DNA from: Lanius collurio
Lineage: Eukaryota > Chordata > Aves > Passeriformes > Laniidae
Assembly (NCBI GenBank): GCA_020086605.1
Contig: JACBWW010000012.1
Coordinates: forward strand, 11,989,925 to 12,053,924
Direction of reading: 5' to 3'
DNA length: 64,000 bases
Of the stretch, positions 12,401 through 27,545 are shown piece by piece (position 1 is the first letter of the stretch; the number at the start of each line of letters is the position of its first letter). Position numbers and translations under genes: made by a program. The notes beneath the pieces were generated by a model. It worked only from the letters and a program-made list of their open reading frames with translations. It made no database searches and was not told where the DNA came from.

Positions 12401-15400
12401 GGGGAAGAAAGCATAAAGGATAGGGTCTCGGAATCAGTAATGTCCTTGCCTCAGATATCCTAAGAGCCCTGACGCCAGTAGGAAAGATGCAGTTTCATAG
12501 TTCCCCAGATTATGTACTAACCTTAAAAATTCAATTCAGTTCTCTCCTGAAAGAATTTCCTGACTTCATTTACTATTTTCTTTTTAAAGGCATGCTCCAT
12601 TACAAGTGGCCAAAGGCACCGCTTGCCTGATGCCTACTTTTTACCTGTGCTTTTAAAAAATGGCTTTTTGCAGATGGCATCTAAAAGAACACTTGAATTT
12701 GGGGCTTTGTAGCACAAACACAGAAGAATTAGAAACCAAAACACTCCAGAAGAAAAGGAAAGAACAAAGTGGATGTAGGAAATGCTAAGGCCCTGCTGCA
12801 GTTACTGGAACAATGAGGAAGACAAGTAATGAGGATAAGCCATCAGATCTCACGTGGTGCAGACTGGCATTGCTGAGGTAAATTCAGGGGCACTACATTG
12901 GTTTTCCACACCCTGAGGACTGCTGCTACTAGGGAGGAATGTGTTACAGCTTTGTGAGGCACAGACTCTACTTTCTGTGGAGAACATTGTTTCAGTCTCT
13001 CCCACGGTTTGTCAGTGACTGCTCCCTGGTGAGAACATGAAGAAATTGTCAGGTCTATTAACCTTAACAAATGTAAATATGAACCCAAACTGTGGAAAAA
13101 ATGCTTGAATCTGAGATGAATTTCATTCTAACAGACTGCACAGCTAAACAGTCACCTATGCAGCTAACCCAGCAACAGCAACCACTGAGAAAGAAAACTG
13201 TTCACCTTGTTCCTTTCAGGTTGTCCTTCCTTCCTGTTTCTGGTTTTGGTGGCACCCCACATATACAGCTGCACTGAAGGAGGTTGGAGTCACTCATGAT
13301 CTATCCCAAATAAATTACCTTGCAAATGCAGATCTTTCTCCTCCAGTCAGGACTGTTGCTCACAATTTTTCTACACAACTGCAAACAAATCTTATCCATG
13401 AATTCACTCACAAAGCTGCTGCTAGGAACAAGACATATGCTAAGTTCTTGCAGCATCTGACTGGAACCAGGAGCTGTATCCCCTTATTTCTGTTCCCTGA
13501 AGGAATGGCATGTCCCATGTCCCCTGTCCCACAGGGAAAGAGGTATTCTTTTGCCTGATAGAGGCTATTCCTGATCACTGGTGTGTATAGGCATCAGACT
13601 AACACACCAGTGCTGCAGGGCTGCTTGGAGCATGACTTAGTTTGGGATGGAGTCCATAATGTTTGCATTTCCTATCAAAACTGTTTCAATAAAAACAAGT
13701 AACCAGAACGAGAGTTAGCCCACATTTCCATGTCTGGACTCATACAGGAGGGGCTGAGTGTTCCCATTCCACTGGGTTGGGATGCCAGGAGCTGCGTGAA
13801 ATGGACTATTTCTCCACATTGTGAAAAATCTTCTACAAAATTGCTTCCTGCAAGGACCATTACCCTGGAAAGTTTGGGATGGGGCTAGAGGGAGAATTGG
13901 ACAAGGGAATTGTTTACCTGGCAGAACCCTTGCATTTCCTGCCAACGTACACAGACATGTATGCAAGAAACGCAGGGAAAAACTCCCACTAAGTTTCAGT
14001 CTGTGCTTAGGATTGGGCAATACTTGCAAAGCAACTCTGCAGCCCATCTGCAGCTTAAGGAAGAGAGAAGTCAATGTTTGGTTAATGCTCTCAGATTAAC
14101 TTCTCCAAGGTCCAAATTCATACAGAGACAGAAAGCTGCACACTGCAGTTTTTAAGGAGTCAGAGCTGGGTTCTCCTTGGTGTTCCCATGGCCCAGTTAT
14201 GTACTGAGTAGAAGGACTTTGAGGTTCAGGCCTACAGTCTGTGCAAGCTGAAAGTGTCCACCTGTGCCTCTGCACCTCCAGCTGTGTCTCTGCTGTGCCT
14301 CCACATCAGCAGCATGGCACACACTTCTGCATCTCAGCAGCTTCAGCAGCAACCTGATGTCCCATCCTCTCATGCTGGGCAGAGAGGATGGAGTTACTCT
14401 GAAGGACTGGGCACTTGTGCTTTCTCAGCTCTATTAGAGAGGTAATGCCTTCCAGTCAGGGGTAAAAGTTTGTCTGTCAAACTCTCTAAGTGCTGGGGCT
14501 GTAGCTGAGAACTGGGAGTCCAAACCTGGAGACAGGAAATGCTGAAAGCAGAGTAAAGGAGAGAGACTAAAATTTTGTCTTTCCCTTGGCTGGATCATCA
14601 GTTACCTGTGACGGTGGATGTCAGCCTCCAAGGTCTCACTGAAGGCTCAGACACAGATATTGAGCATTCAGGCACTGGCAGGAACACCTCTTCCTCATAA
14701 TGCAGGGTAGCAACAGAAAACAGGGTTCCCTTTGCTTAACAACCATGGTGTACTAGCATACTTGCTCAGACAGCAGACTTTGAACTGAGTGAGAAAATAA
14801 AATAAAATAAAAGAGAATTCAGAAGAATTAGGAGAGTTGCCTTTTCATGCAAGAATATTAATGAATATTTTCCATACTGTAGTGGCACAAATCTAAATGG
14901 GACAAAGATAAAAACAGGACTAGGTTTGTCAGAATTACCTTTAAAGCATACATGGACATTAGGTTCCTCTAGCTCCATTTGCATTTGGATCAAAAAAATG
15001 CATTATTTACTGTTCTTTTCTTCCCTTAAAAAGAAGTCATTTAAACATCAATGGAGATTTTGTTCCATTTTGGAGCTTTCTTATGTTTTTCAGTTTCCAA
15101 GTCAGAGGTAAAATGGGTAGCCTCTCATTTTATTTGGCATGAAATGAATTACAAAAAAGTGGGACCTCTAGGAATAAACCATCTTCTCTCTGTATGGTCA
15201 TGTAAGTGTAAAATGTACTGCAAGGCAGATTGCTTCTCCAATTTCACTACACATTTGTAATAATAAAAAAGTGGACTCTGAGGAGAAGTAAGCCGTGAGC
15301 TGTGTGATTTGCGCAGCTACATTAACACACAAAGCAAAAAAGGTGCAAAAGTTCAAGACAGTTCTCTATTAATAGAAAAATAAAACAGTAGCCAGAAATG

Positions 15401-17611
15401 CATAAAAAGGCAGTAAATGAAAGATTGGATTACATACATGGTAAGAGCAAATCTAGAGAGATTTCCATTTGAAAATTAATAAAGGGTCCCAGTTGCAACT
15501 AAAGGGGAAGGGAGACAGAAATAAACAAGCAGAGAGAGGAAAGGAGGAGGGATCATACACACTGCAACATACAGTTATTGATACTTGGCTAAAATACAGT
15601 GTTGGGATGAATGAGAACCTACACCAAGGTTCTGATTTACGATACAGACGTACAGAGAACATTCCATTGGTGTTTGGTAGGAGGGAAAGCTAATGCCTGA
15701 GTCATTCAGAAAGCACTGATAGTCTGTTTATAATACCCACATCTGTCACACCACTCTCTGTTGTAATTACACTCCCCTTGATGAGAAAGAAGAAGATTAT
15801 GTACATCCCCAGGGAAGGATGTACTCATGAATCTGCAGACAACATTCAAAGAACAATCTACTCAGAACTTGTCTAATTCAAGGAGCAGTAGAGCATACCG
15901 AGCCACTGAGCCACATTTCATCACAATAAAACTAAACAAAAAGAAGAGACGTACTAAACACTGAGTAGACCTTTGATAGCAAAGTAAAGGAAAAGAGATG
16001 GAAACTGGAGGAAAATACCTAATTAATACCTAAATAACTCCTTCTGGTCTGTCTGCAGGTAACCAAGGCTGGGTCTTAAGGACAGAATAGAATAAAACAT
16101 CTTAGAAAGCAGTCTTGCTTGTTGAATGTCTAGAAGAAAAAAACCACACAACTGTATATCTGTAACTCCCACTTGAAAAGCACCGATCTGAAAATGTCTA
16201 TCCACTATGGAGCAAAAAAAAAATAACTTTTAGCACTCAAACATACTGAAAATTTGTGAATATTTCCTGCTATTTACTCTACTTTGAGACAAGATATAGC
16301 ATTTCCAGCTTAAACTTGATGTTCAATGATTATATTATAGATTATCCATGTAGCTCAGCCTTAGAAAAAAGATTTGGAGAATCAATAGGATTCTATGCTA
16401 ATGATGAATCTGTAATAGTTCAGAGTAGCTTGTTCTCTTCCACTGATACCATCAGTGTAACAGCAGTGCCAAGGAAATGACAGACTTGAGCCTTTGCAAG
16501 ATAATGATCACATTTACCCCCATTTAGAAAGAAAAAAAGAAGGATTAAGGACACATGATTTTAGCAGGACAAGTAAAATAGCACGTTACAGAAGCTCTAC
16601 CAGAAAAAAAGAGGGGAGGGGTGGGAATGAAATAGGAAACAAATATTACTGCTGGACCAAAACCGTGGCGATTTGGGCAATCTGTGAACTGGTCCCTTGA
16701 GACTTCCTCTGGCCCCCACACCTTCCCCCAGATATATTGTAAAGACCTTTGCAAAAAACAGTTTAGAGGTGCAGCTACACGGCTCAATACTTTCCTGTTT
16801 CAAGGAGGAAATCAGACAGTACCACCTCTTTGCTGTTCCACCTTTGTCTCTCTGTGGAAGCATAAAAATCCACCACACAACAGAAACTGCCCACACATCT
16901 TCCCAAAACAGACAGGGAAGCTATGTGGGTGCAAGTGCAAGGCTGGAAATCAGTATTTTCCTCTAGATGAAGGTGATGTGACCAACCTGCAGTGTGTGTT
17001 TAGGGCATGAGTCAAGACCTTGAAATGATGCATGTTTAGTTCCCAGTGGTAAAGTGCCAGGCCTTTCCCTACACACCACATGAACATGTAGTGTGATTGT
17101 CAGAGACTTGCACCTTGAAAAATCAGGGAATTGGCCAGAAAAATCAGGATATGCAGACAGGCACCTGCCACATGTGCCTTCAGGACTGCAGGTGCACAAG
17201 TACATCATTTTACAGCATTGTTTTTCATTTTCATGCCAGATCCCCAGCATCCCGTATGGAAAGCATTCATTGTAATTAAAGGGTACTCCAGCTGTTTCCA
17301 AGTTGCAGCTTTGCGGATTTGCTCTGGTTTATGCATATTGCATCTGAATTAATGTACACTTAAACTAATAGGGGATCTCATGTGTAAAGCATCACAGAGA
17401 AGCTCATATATCCTCTTTGCACCCTGGAACAATAACCTATTTACATCTCATAGCCTTTTTGTTTCAGACATACCTGCACAGGAGTTTTACTTCTCTCAGG
17501 CTTCCATTTGCACTTTGGCCTTTATTATTCCTCTTCTCTCCTGCAGCTGGCAAGAGAAAGTTGTGGCATCTTTCTACTTTGTGCCCTGCCTGTAAGATCT
17601 GAGGGAGTGTA
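6471..17611. other. Non-coding unique DNA, no gene seen
   Basis: About 11 kb without a defensible gene or RNA. Open frames are short (119 codons at most), lack similarity to any family I recognise, and overlap one another on both strands. Low-complexity spots are minor: a short TA run near 10684 and an AAAAT-type run near 14795. No tRNA-like or retroelement terminus was found. Confidence 0.55.
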
Positions 17612-18075
17612 CCATGTTTATAGAGTTTTAGGCCAGAAGGGATTTTTAGCTCATCAGCTACTACTCTTCAAACTGCCCCCTTGAGTAACTTGCCACTGGC
17701 AAAAAAATGACACATCTTCAGAGAACATGTCTGCTCTGGAAGTCATTGAAAGATGGAGAATCTATCACTTCACCAGATAGTTCATTTCCATCACTCCTAC
17801 TAGAACAACCTATGTCTTGTTTTAAGTTTGAATTTGCTGTCCTTTAGCTTCACATTCATGTTTTTTTCTGTACCCTTACTTGCTAGATTAAACAGACAAT
17901 TCATTCACAGTATTTTCTCCCTAGTATGTGAGTATTCTGAGACCAGGGAGTTATTTTTCTTACAGATTCATTGTGTAGTGCCCAGCACCAAATGCATGAT
18001 CAGCCTTTATACTATTCCTTGGAGAGAGACAAGTTAGATCACTTCTACTCTCTTTTTTTTTTTATTCAATTAAAC
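17612..18075 (-). mobile_element. Ancient, diverged CR1 fragment, minus strand
   Basis: On the plus strand the block begins TATAGAGTTTTAGGCCAGAAGGG and later carries AGATGGAGAATCTATCACTTC, GTTCATTTCC, GCTAGATTAAACAGACAATTC, TATTTTCTCC and GATCACTTCTACTCTC. These match in order the reverse complement of the 3' part of the older CR1 lineages seen in turtles and other reptiles, not the younger avian CR1 at 6001. Substitutions and small indels are frequent, so the copy is old. Both ends are approximate. Confidence 0.75.
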
Positions 18076-21000
18076 ATGTTTGTCAACAAAATAAAATCAG
18101 CTAATTACTCCCTGGCTAGCTATCCTTCTTGACTGCTTTTATAGTTTCACTGACCTGTCACAGTGTGCTGCTGGAACAATACGCCAGCAGTTAAATCAAG
18201 TATTAACCAGTGGAGACTGATGTTAAATAATGTAAAAGTATTCATAATTTCAGCTACTATCAAAGAGAAGTCTGGACTGCTGATGACAGTAGTTACCAGA
18301 AAAGTTTAAATGCTGCAGGGCATTTTTAGTACTTACACTGAATAACATTCTCACTGTGATGGCTTTGTCTAAAAAATATGTTGTCTAAAGAGCAATTGTG
18401 CACTTTTGGCATAGCATCATTCCAGAGCTAGCAACTGGGTGGAAATATGAAAGCACCTACATGACCCTTTTGGGTTTCCTGTAAAAGCCAACAGCCAGAG
18501 ACAGCTTCAGAGGCATTCTCATCTCCCTGTCAAAGTCAGGGGTGTAGAAGTCTGCATGGCCTGAGCAAAGCTGAGGGTGCTGGGAATGCCAGCTGTTTCC
18601 TCCATCACTGGAGCTCCAGGGACACTAGTCTATGCTGAATCTTGTCTCTCAAAGCAGCCATCAGCCCTGCCAGGTGCCTGCAGGCAGGTCTAGCTTGGAG
18701 GGCAAGGCCATGATTCCCCCCCATGAACCTGTTTGTAGTTTGTTTTGGGTTTTTTTTAACCAGGTTCATTTCATTGATCCTGCTTAGGGCCAGGTCACTA
18801 CCCACAGTTATATCAAGAAAACTGGGAAAGCAGAAAATTGAAAGGAGAATGTAGTAGCTGGTGGAAGTGCCTTTAACAAAAGAGTAAAAAGTTATGTTAG
18901 ATGAGACTCAGTCATCTACACAAAGTGGTCGGGTTTACCACTTGTACCATGAGTTACTTTTAACATCAGAACACCTTAAATTCACTATGGTTTTATTTCA
19001 GTAAGACAAATGGTTTCATTCCTGATTATAATGTTGAAAGCAAGAGTGTATAGGCAAAGACAAAACAAAGTCATTCTGAGCAGCACTTTACATTTGAAAT
19101 ATCTCTTAACTGCACCTGGATTCTTTGTAGAATATTACACTGTTATCCTGAATTTCTAGTTCTTAGATTTCAATGATAGTTTAAAGATTTACAAAGTTAG
19201 TCCTAGCCCCAGAGACAACCACCTGAAAAATAAACAAAAACCAAACAACAAAAAACTAACCCAAAAAAGCCCCCAAAACCCAATAAGGAACATTTATGAA
19301 AACACTGTTTCATATCATCAAATTTTTCTCCAATATACATTTGATGCCTTCATCTAAATAATTCCATTGCCATAAAACTCAATTTTTAAATTTAAAAATT
19401 ATATTTATATTTTCTTCAGTTCATTTAGATCTCTTTGTGTACAACTGAAATGAACTTATTTGAAGTGCTGTCTTAAGATAATTATTATTCAGCATCTTTT
19501 TTGTAAAATGTCCAAGTTTGTTCACAAAAGAAAAATTATTTTTCTAGTCCTGCCTTTCTGGTTGGATTGCAAAAAAAAAACACTTCAGAGATATGAAACA
19601 ACTATGAAGGGAAGGCAGAACATTAGTTTATTCCACAACACAGGTTTCCATATATGGCATGAAATGATCACAAGTTACGTGATCACAATTGTTTTTGAGC
19701 AATTTGCATCTGGATTTTTCTTCGGTCTTTCAGAAATGCTTAGTATTTTCTGAACATTATTTTAAAGAAAAAACTTTCTGTATTTCATCAACTACAGCAT
19801 TAAATCTTTTGTTATTCTAGTTTTAAGACATTGTAAAACTCATTATTGTAATAGAAGAGTATAGAATGAAGTATCAGTTATTCAAAATGTCTTTTCATCA
19901 TCCCTGCCTTAGCCAAATAAGTATCTGAAGCCTAAAATATGAAAACAGCTTCTAATATAAGATCAAGATTTTCAGGCTCTTAATCTGCAGGGTTTTGGAG
20001 ATAACACTTTGCAGACAAATTCCTCATTTCTGTGCACTCAAGGACAACAAAATGAAAACTGCCACGTAATTCAAAAACGCATTTGGCAAAAGTGGAAGAG
20101 ATAATTTAAATTTTCATCATTTACATTCAAGGCTGTATAATGAGCCATATACAGCTTCCCTTTCTGCTTAATGCAGTATGTGGACTAGGAGATTATTTAG
20201 AATAATATTAATTTTTATGCTCTATTAATATGCACTACTTCATGGCTAAATATTTTTTGTATCTTCCAACATTCCTGGTCTGATTCCATGTTGCCTTCAA
20301 AGTAAGCAACAAAGTAGACAACAATTAAGGGGCTGTGAACCTGTACATACAGCTTGAAACAGCTATTGGAACATTCTAATATCTCTATGTATTGGGATAT
20401 CAGTGGCCTTTTTAATTAAAAAAAAATTTAAAAACCTTTTTGCGCTTACCAATTACAACCTAATTCTAAGTGGACCTGGGAAAAAATGATTCAGACTGCA
20501 ATCATGATGAAGTGACCTGACATTCTGCCCTTCATCGCTTCTGAAGTAGTCACTTCATCACTTTCTGCACTCTCCTGTTTTTCAGCAATAAAAAAGTCAT
20601 TCTTTAAAACTATGCTGCACTTATTTTTGTTATGGATTCTATTTTTGTGCTGTTTTTACTCGTGATGGTCTATGTCGAACAAATGAGGTTCTTTGCATAA
20701 ACTACAATAAGCTTTATAACAATTATTGCTGCCTCTACTGATCCTGCAAAATTATTTTTCCATTCATTTGGGAAATTGCAAAGCCCTTTCCGCTTAGGGA
20801 GTGTATTGTGATTTACTGAAGAAATTATTACTTCCATCAGTGCCAAAATTATGATCTCTATAAGAATGTAGTTCAGCCAATGAAAAATGCTATGGTAGTT
20901 AGATTTAATCTGCCTGGTCTGTGCTGAAACAGATATTAGGTACTGTATTCTATATATAACAAGCATTATTTTGTTATAATAAATATTTGTGATAAAATGT

Positions 21001-24000
21001 TCTTTATTTTCTGGGAGCTTGAATACACAGGCTAATCTTAGCAGTAATTCTTCAAGGTAGATTTCAACACTACTGAAAATACAATTTTTTTTTTGTGAGG
21101 GTTTAAATTCTCTTCATATAAAATAAAGAAGGAACTTGAGGATTCTGCAGTTTAAAAAGTTCTAAACAAATGTAAAATTATTATTTGGATGGAGATAATG
21201 CCCAAGAGCTATCTAGGGAGAAATGAGGCTTCACCACACCAGGTTTGACTCAGTACTTCAGAAGCTCCCCAATGTCAGAGTCCTTGGCCATCCCAAGAGG
21301 AGAGAATGAAGTTTGCAATAAGCCCTGCTGTAATACCTGTCTGGAATCTTCCAAGGCCTGTCTGAAAAATCTGTGCTTCACAGCTGTGTTATGCACACAG
21401 TAGGTACTAAAATTCAACAATAAAATACCCACATGTCTCTTCATGTCAAGTATTTCATTTTTCCATAGCTATTGAAAGTACTTCACAAAAGATGGCTTTT
21501 TTTCTTCTTGTGAATTGATCCTCATCTGTGTTACAAGTAGAAGAAACAGCGGAAGTTATTTTCGCAGTGCTGTATCTGTGGTTTTATTTCAAGGTAGTCT
21601 TGGGAAAATTAAAAAAAAAAAAAAGTAATGTCTTTGCTTTGTAAGCTTTGTCAATAGATTTTGTTGAAAGACCTGATTTCTGCAGGCTGAATCCTACAAT
21701 GCAAACAAGGTTTTATTGAACAGTTAATTCCTTAGTGTAGTTCTGCAGAAGTTTGATAGACTGGCATCAAGGCCTCTGCTCATCCTTGTAGAAGACCAAA
21801 ATGGGAGGTGGTCTTTTAATCCAAGAAAGAGCCTTGAGAATATCACCTGGCACTACATTTCTCTCTTTTTTTTCAGGAGTTCTCTTTCCTCATTGTTCTT
21901 GGCTCCTTACTCCATAACAACGGGGTTTTGATAAGAGACAACTCTTTCTTAAACATATGTCTAATTATTAACATCCTTGTCCTACTACCTCAATTTCTGG
22001 AGTTGCACTCTGAAGTATCAAGTGCAAAATGCCTCTATTGCCACCCTGGGAATGTCCCAAATTCATAGTCTAAGCATGTTCTTGAAATAGTATGTTTTCT
22101 CTGCTTAAAATGCCCTTTCTGGAGGTCATAACCATTCTAAGACAACTTCAAGAGACAACATTCCCACAATGCTTCATAAAGTCTGTATCATAAATCATAT
22201 TCATTGCATGCATACCTTACCAATGCAGACATGGTGGATTAGAAACACAGATGACCGAGCACTTTGTCAAAACTGCCTTTCCTCTCTCACTATCTTTTCT
22301 AGGCGTTCATGGTATCATGGAGACCAAACTCGACACTGCAAGATTTAGGAATTTGTTTTCCACATAGAAAACAGGAAATTCTGTGGGGCTTGGTGAAATA
22401 TCCATTCTTCTGCTTTCATTCCTTTCTATTTCTTTTGGAAGAATAGATGTTTTTCTACCACGTGTAAGGAATTTATATTAGTTATGTTTTCTTCTCAAAG
22501 CTGACATATGCTTCCCTCAAGAGGATTTCCTTTGAGTAATTGCCTAACTGGTGGCCATTGAGCTGTAATTACTCCAGATGAAACCAATTGTCGTCATTCC
22601 TTAAAGTGCAAACTGCACTCCAAACACTCCAAATAGCATCCCCATTAGTCATATCTCCAGCACAACCTGCACATTTTTCCTGCTGAAAACAGATATTGAC
22701 TTGACACAGTGCTGAGATGATATGATGTATAACTGATTGTACATTTCTGTATAGTATTGGATTAGACTAATGCACCCAGGTTTTCAATCTAATTATGTCT
22801 ACTTAGCAGATGGAGAAAGTTGTACCCTGTGCAATTGCCTTGGAAATTGCCAATATCACTTTATGATAATCTACTTAGAGTAAAAGAATCGCAGCAAAAC
22901 AGGAATAGTCTGAGTTTCTTTCAGAGCTTTCTAATGTCGCTTTCATTTTAAAGGAATTCTAGGTTTTTCTGAATTGGTAAATAAACATTTGAATCCTGCT
23001 CATTAAACATCACAGAAGAAAGCAGTCAGCAATTCCACGGTATTTGAAAGAGTGTATCACATTGGCTGTCTACCACTGTTCCATAAATACACTCTGGTAT
23101 GGTTTGGTCTTGGAAATTTATGATGATAAATACTTGAATTGTACATCTGGCCCTGAATCTAGACTCAAAATTTCCCCCAGTGTAATACAAGTTAATGTAT
23201 CTCTTTTTACTCCCTGAACAGTGTCTGCTTGGTAAGGCATACAGTCACAGTAAGTCATCTTAAGATCGGCAGGAAAACTAGGCGGTAAACATTTCTTTAA
23301 TATCCAGTTGGATGAAGAGAGGAACTAAAGAAAAATGAGCAGGAGACAAAAAGTACAAATGGTCTTTGATCATTAGTAGCTCAATTTTTAAGGAGCAAAG
23401 AATTTCCAAAATACCACAGAGTATTTTTTTTATATATATATTTTCTAATATCCATTACTTCTCTTGGACATCTAAGTCCTATCACTTTGCTCACCTAGTT
23501 CTTGGCAAAAGGATAGTAATATAACCTGAAGCACGGTGGGGAAACAGGCTTACTTGAGAGTCTTTTGGGTCTGTGAATTATCAGAATAAGAAAAGAATGC
23601 TCAGATTCCATGAGGTGATTGCCAAGAAGCTAAAGAGCACCTTAGCATCAATATACAAAACAGAAAAAATAGGAACAATTCCCTTGCTCAGACTCTTTAT
23701 AAAATCTTTGTGATACTGGAGTGACTGTAAAAGAGATGAGGGTTTTTTGTCCTCGAGAAAATAGACAGAGGTAGTAAATTTTCAGGATGAAGATGGTATT
23801 CAGCCAATAGCTCAGAGAGCTCACCTATGAAACGGTTTGATCACTGAAAGTGGTAGATAATGTTCTTAAATCTGCCTCACACACTTGAAGATGTCAGATA
23901 TGATAATAACTGAACAAAAATCAGTTTTAGGGAGAACCATGGAAGTCCAAATACGGAATTATGACGCCTGTCCTTGGCTTCAATAGAATGTTAATATCAC

Positions 24001-25785
24001 AAAGAACAGACAATTGGATAAGTATGATCAAATAGGAAAGAGTCCATGTGTTTTTCTTTATGACTATGTCTTACCTTGCAGGCTCGGTGAAGTTATTTGA
24101 AGAAGTCAGTAAGGGGTTGAATTGGGTGAACTGGCTGGTGTGGTGTATCTGTCCTTCTAAATCTACCTTCAGTAGATTTCCTCACATTTAACTTTCTGAG
24201 CATTCCTAATAAGCATTAAAAAACGGGAGGAGTGAACAAACATAATGGTGGGCAGAAACAGAGGGATGTGTGGAGGGGTCTGCTCTGGTTAGAATATTGA
24301 TAGAATATTGTCTGTGAGAAACTGCACAGTTACAAGACAGAGTGCCTGTGTAGATCACAGCAGCTGATAGCTTTCAGTACAGATAAATACAAAGGGATGA
24401 GCACTGGGCAATAATATATCTAATATCACATTTTAAATGATGGGCCCTGAGCTCAGCACTAATATTCAGAAGTGAGATCGTTCCATGAATACATCAGTGT
24501 ACTGGTCAGTAGCAGTTAGGGAGAAATAAAAGCTAAAATTGCAGGCATTAGTAAGAAAAATAACTCAATATACAGTGTTACTGTACCACTGTATGCATTC
24601 ATGATTTGCCTACAATTTGGAAAATATGAAGTTTACATCTTCCTGTGCCAGAAAATTTATATGAGAATTAGAAAAGATCCCAAGAAAAGCTGGAAAGATA
24701 ATCTGAAATGTAAAACAACTTCTATACATGAAGCAATTGAGCAGGCTATGACTTGTGAGTTGGGAAAAATTATCCAGAGTGATGATGATTGGTATGACAA
24801 TGGTAATTAGAAAGCAACTATGAGCAGTGTTGTCTGCCACGAGAACTGCAGATCTCCAAGTGGAGCTGGTGGGAGCCAGATTCAGAACAAACAACAAAGG
24901 GAATGGTTCTTTGCACGTCACGTACCTGACAAGTTAAAATATTTGCCAAAGGATGCAGTGGAATTATAGAACCTTTATATAAGATCGTTTTGTTCAGCAA
25001 GCATTTAGTAAGTGAGAATTTTATCTTGGATTAGGACAATTATATGAATCTATATGTCCAGACCTGCTTTTTGATGACTACAGATTTGGTGGTTTGATTA
25101 GGACCTGGAAAAAGGAAACACAAAGCCATAGCAAAGTGACTATTGAGAAAGAAATAATGCTGCAGATAAACCATATACAGTATGCTATTTTTCTTTTTCT
25201 TTAATGGCATGAGTATTTTCTGAAGAGGTGGCAGTCCTATTGTCACACTCATCGCCAAGACCATCAGCATCAGAGGGCTGTGTATCAGAGCAGGAACCTG
25301 CAGTCTGGAAGCCAGTGAATCACTGATGTTGTGTTCCAGGTGGTCTTAAGTGGTAGAATAAGAAGTTCAGGGCCCTGGAGAATTGGTACGACGAGTTGCC
25401 TGCTGTGCACTGTAAATCAGGGAAAGCAGCTTGCAATTAACAAGGAGTGTTGCACATCTTGTCAACATACTCTGTTTTACTGATTATCAGAAAAGTCCAA
25501 AACCTCTGGGTCAGATTGTTAGTGAATGTAAATCTCAGTCAGTTAAAATCAAGCTTTTAAAGTTTCAGAATTAGGTTAAAAAAAAATCCTATAAAAAGGG
25601 GAAAAGCAATAACAAAACCTGGTTGAAAGGAACAATTCCCCCTCTACCTCTCCGGACTACCACATATGGCTGCTCACTTTTCACAGAAAGGGTGAAACCT
25701 CTCCATCCAGTGAAACAGTCCTTGGCTACATAGTCATCTGCTCTACTGTCTTGCATTTTACAAAAAAAAAACCCATCATTTTTAC

Positions 25786-25817
<32 letters not shown>

Positions 25818-27386
25818 CATTAATCTTTTACCTTTTTGTCATCACATCCAAGAACTGGAGCCTCATCTGAAACCCCCGGAAGTCCATGCAAGCTGTCATT
25901 GACTTCAGCTGGCATTGGAACAGACTGAGAATGTAAATTGCCTGCTAGCAAAATAAATAAAGATCTGGGTTCAATTCAAGTTGAACATAGATAAATTTAA
26001 TAGTACAGGCACCAGTGAAGTTATACAGGTCTGCAAGCACACCAGCCTTCATTCTGTTTGTTGCTGTTAAGTTGACTTCAATAATTCATTGCATGAGGTA
26101 ACACATCAAAATGGCATTTGATAATGATTTTCACTATCAATGAAAGTATGAAGCAGAAGATTAAGCAGAAATCAAAGTTTCCAAGTAATTAGTTAGTAAT
26201 AATATCTTACAAATGAGAAAGGATACTTTGCACTGTTTATGCCATGCATAGCGTTTCAAAAAATCGAAGCAAATCACTTTTTCAAGACAACATATAGTCA
26301 AGACCTATCTAGAAAATGGCACATATATTAAGATTTCAAGAAAAAGTGTTCTTGCTATTATCTCTGGGATAAGATAGACTTTGCAGGAATGACATAAAAA
26401 TACTCTTGCCTCCAGGGTTTGATCGGCATAATCTGTCCACAACACCTACAGAATATGATACTATGTTGCAGGAATGTGGTATCAGTCTTTTCTAGGAGGA
26501 AATATTTGGAACATCTTGAAATATTTCATTGTCATATATGTGTCTGTGTGTATGATATAGAATAAATTCCACTGCTGCTCTCTTGGGATGTATTTTCTTG
26601 CATGCAGAAATACTAATTGTAGTTGCCATCATAGCATACAGACATAACTTATTGTGGTATCTGGACTGGAGAAGACAAAGAGAAGTAAAACAGAAAGGGA
26701 AAAAAATTCTTGTAAGCATTAATGTCATGTGAATAATTGCTTTGAAGGGAAGAAAACAGGAGCTGCTTACAAGTTTCTATTCTAATCTTTTCTATTACTA
26801 TATAACAATCGTGTCACAAATTCACACAATTTACCACTGAGCTTTGGTTGGGTTTTTTGTTGTGTTTTTTTGACTGACAACATTTTTGTTCCCTGTATCT
26901 CAAAGAAAACCCACCAGTGTTTTTTTTTGCAAAGATTACATTAATCATGCCATATTGGTGGGAAAGAAGACAAACCTCAAGAAAGCCACTTGGAACTGAT
27001 CAGTTCTTGCTCAACCATTTCATTCTTAATCACATAATGAGAACCTTGAATGGGTTCTGAGAAGCACTCACACAGCATCGCATCTACTCACTGAGATATT
27101 TTGCATAAAGATTCTTGACCATGAGGGGAATCAAATCTCCCAAACAGGATGGTCAGTTGCTGTCTGGGTGGGAGTCTCCATCGCAAGCATTCTTGCAGTA
27201 GCCAGCTTCTACAGGATCAAGGTGGGATACTACAATTTGTTCTGATGATTTCTCACAGTCCAGTTGCTCTGTGTTCCTACATGATGACTACAGTACATCA
27301 ATGATCCATTTCTACTTATTATTTTAAAACCACGCACAGAACTTCTTCTAGCTTTCCTCCTATGTACAAAGTGTCCTACCTATTAC
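18076..27386. other. AT-rich non-coding DNA, no gene seen
   Basis: About 9.3 kb of strongly AT-rich sequence. Open frames are few, short and unlike any family I know. The stretch contains a 30-bp adenine run (25787-25816) and many shorter T or A runs. I could not identify mobile-element ends, RNA genes or exons. A deeply conserved regulatory element could be present, but a single sequence cannot show it. Confidence 0.55.
25787..25816. repeat. Poly(A) run, 30 bp
   Basis: An uninterrupted run of 30 adenines, preceded by an impure A-rich stretch starting near 25762. No processed gene copy is recognisable immediately upstream, and no target-site duplication was found, so it is called a simple repeat rather than a retrocopy tail. 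Confidence 0.9.
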
Positions 27387-27545
27387 CATAGAATTTGTAA
27401 GGGACCTATGAAGGTCATCTAATCCAACCTCCTGCTGACCCCCATCCTGCCCTTAATAAGTACAGGCTGCTTAGGTAGTTATATGTTGCTGACTAGTTAA
27501 GTCTAGAACATTTCCAAATAAATTTCTGTGCCTGCATTTTGCAGG
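27387..27545 (-). mobile_element. Diverged CR1 3' fragment, minus strand
   Basis: CATAGAATTTGTAAGGGACC followed by TATGAAGGTCATCTAATCCAACCTCCTGCT is the reverse complement of a CR1 3' end. The similarity fades after about 150 bp, so the left edge is clear and the right edge is a guess. No coding part remains. Confidence 0.75.

Noticed and set aside
25787..25816. Poly(A) run as the tail of a processed pseudogene
   Set aside because: No coding similarity upstream and no flanking target duplication. The same reasoning applies to the run at 39539-39566.
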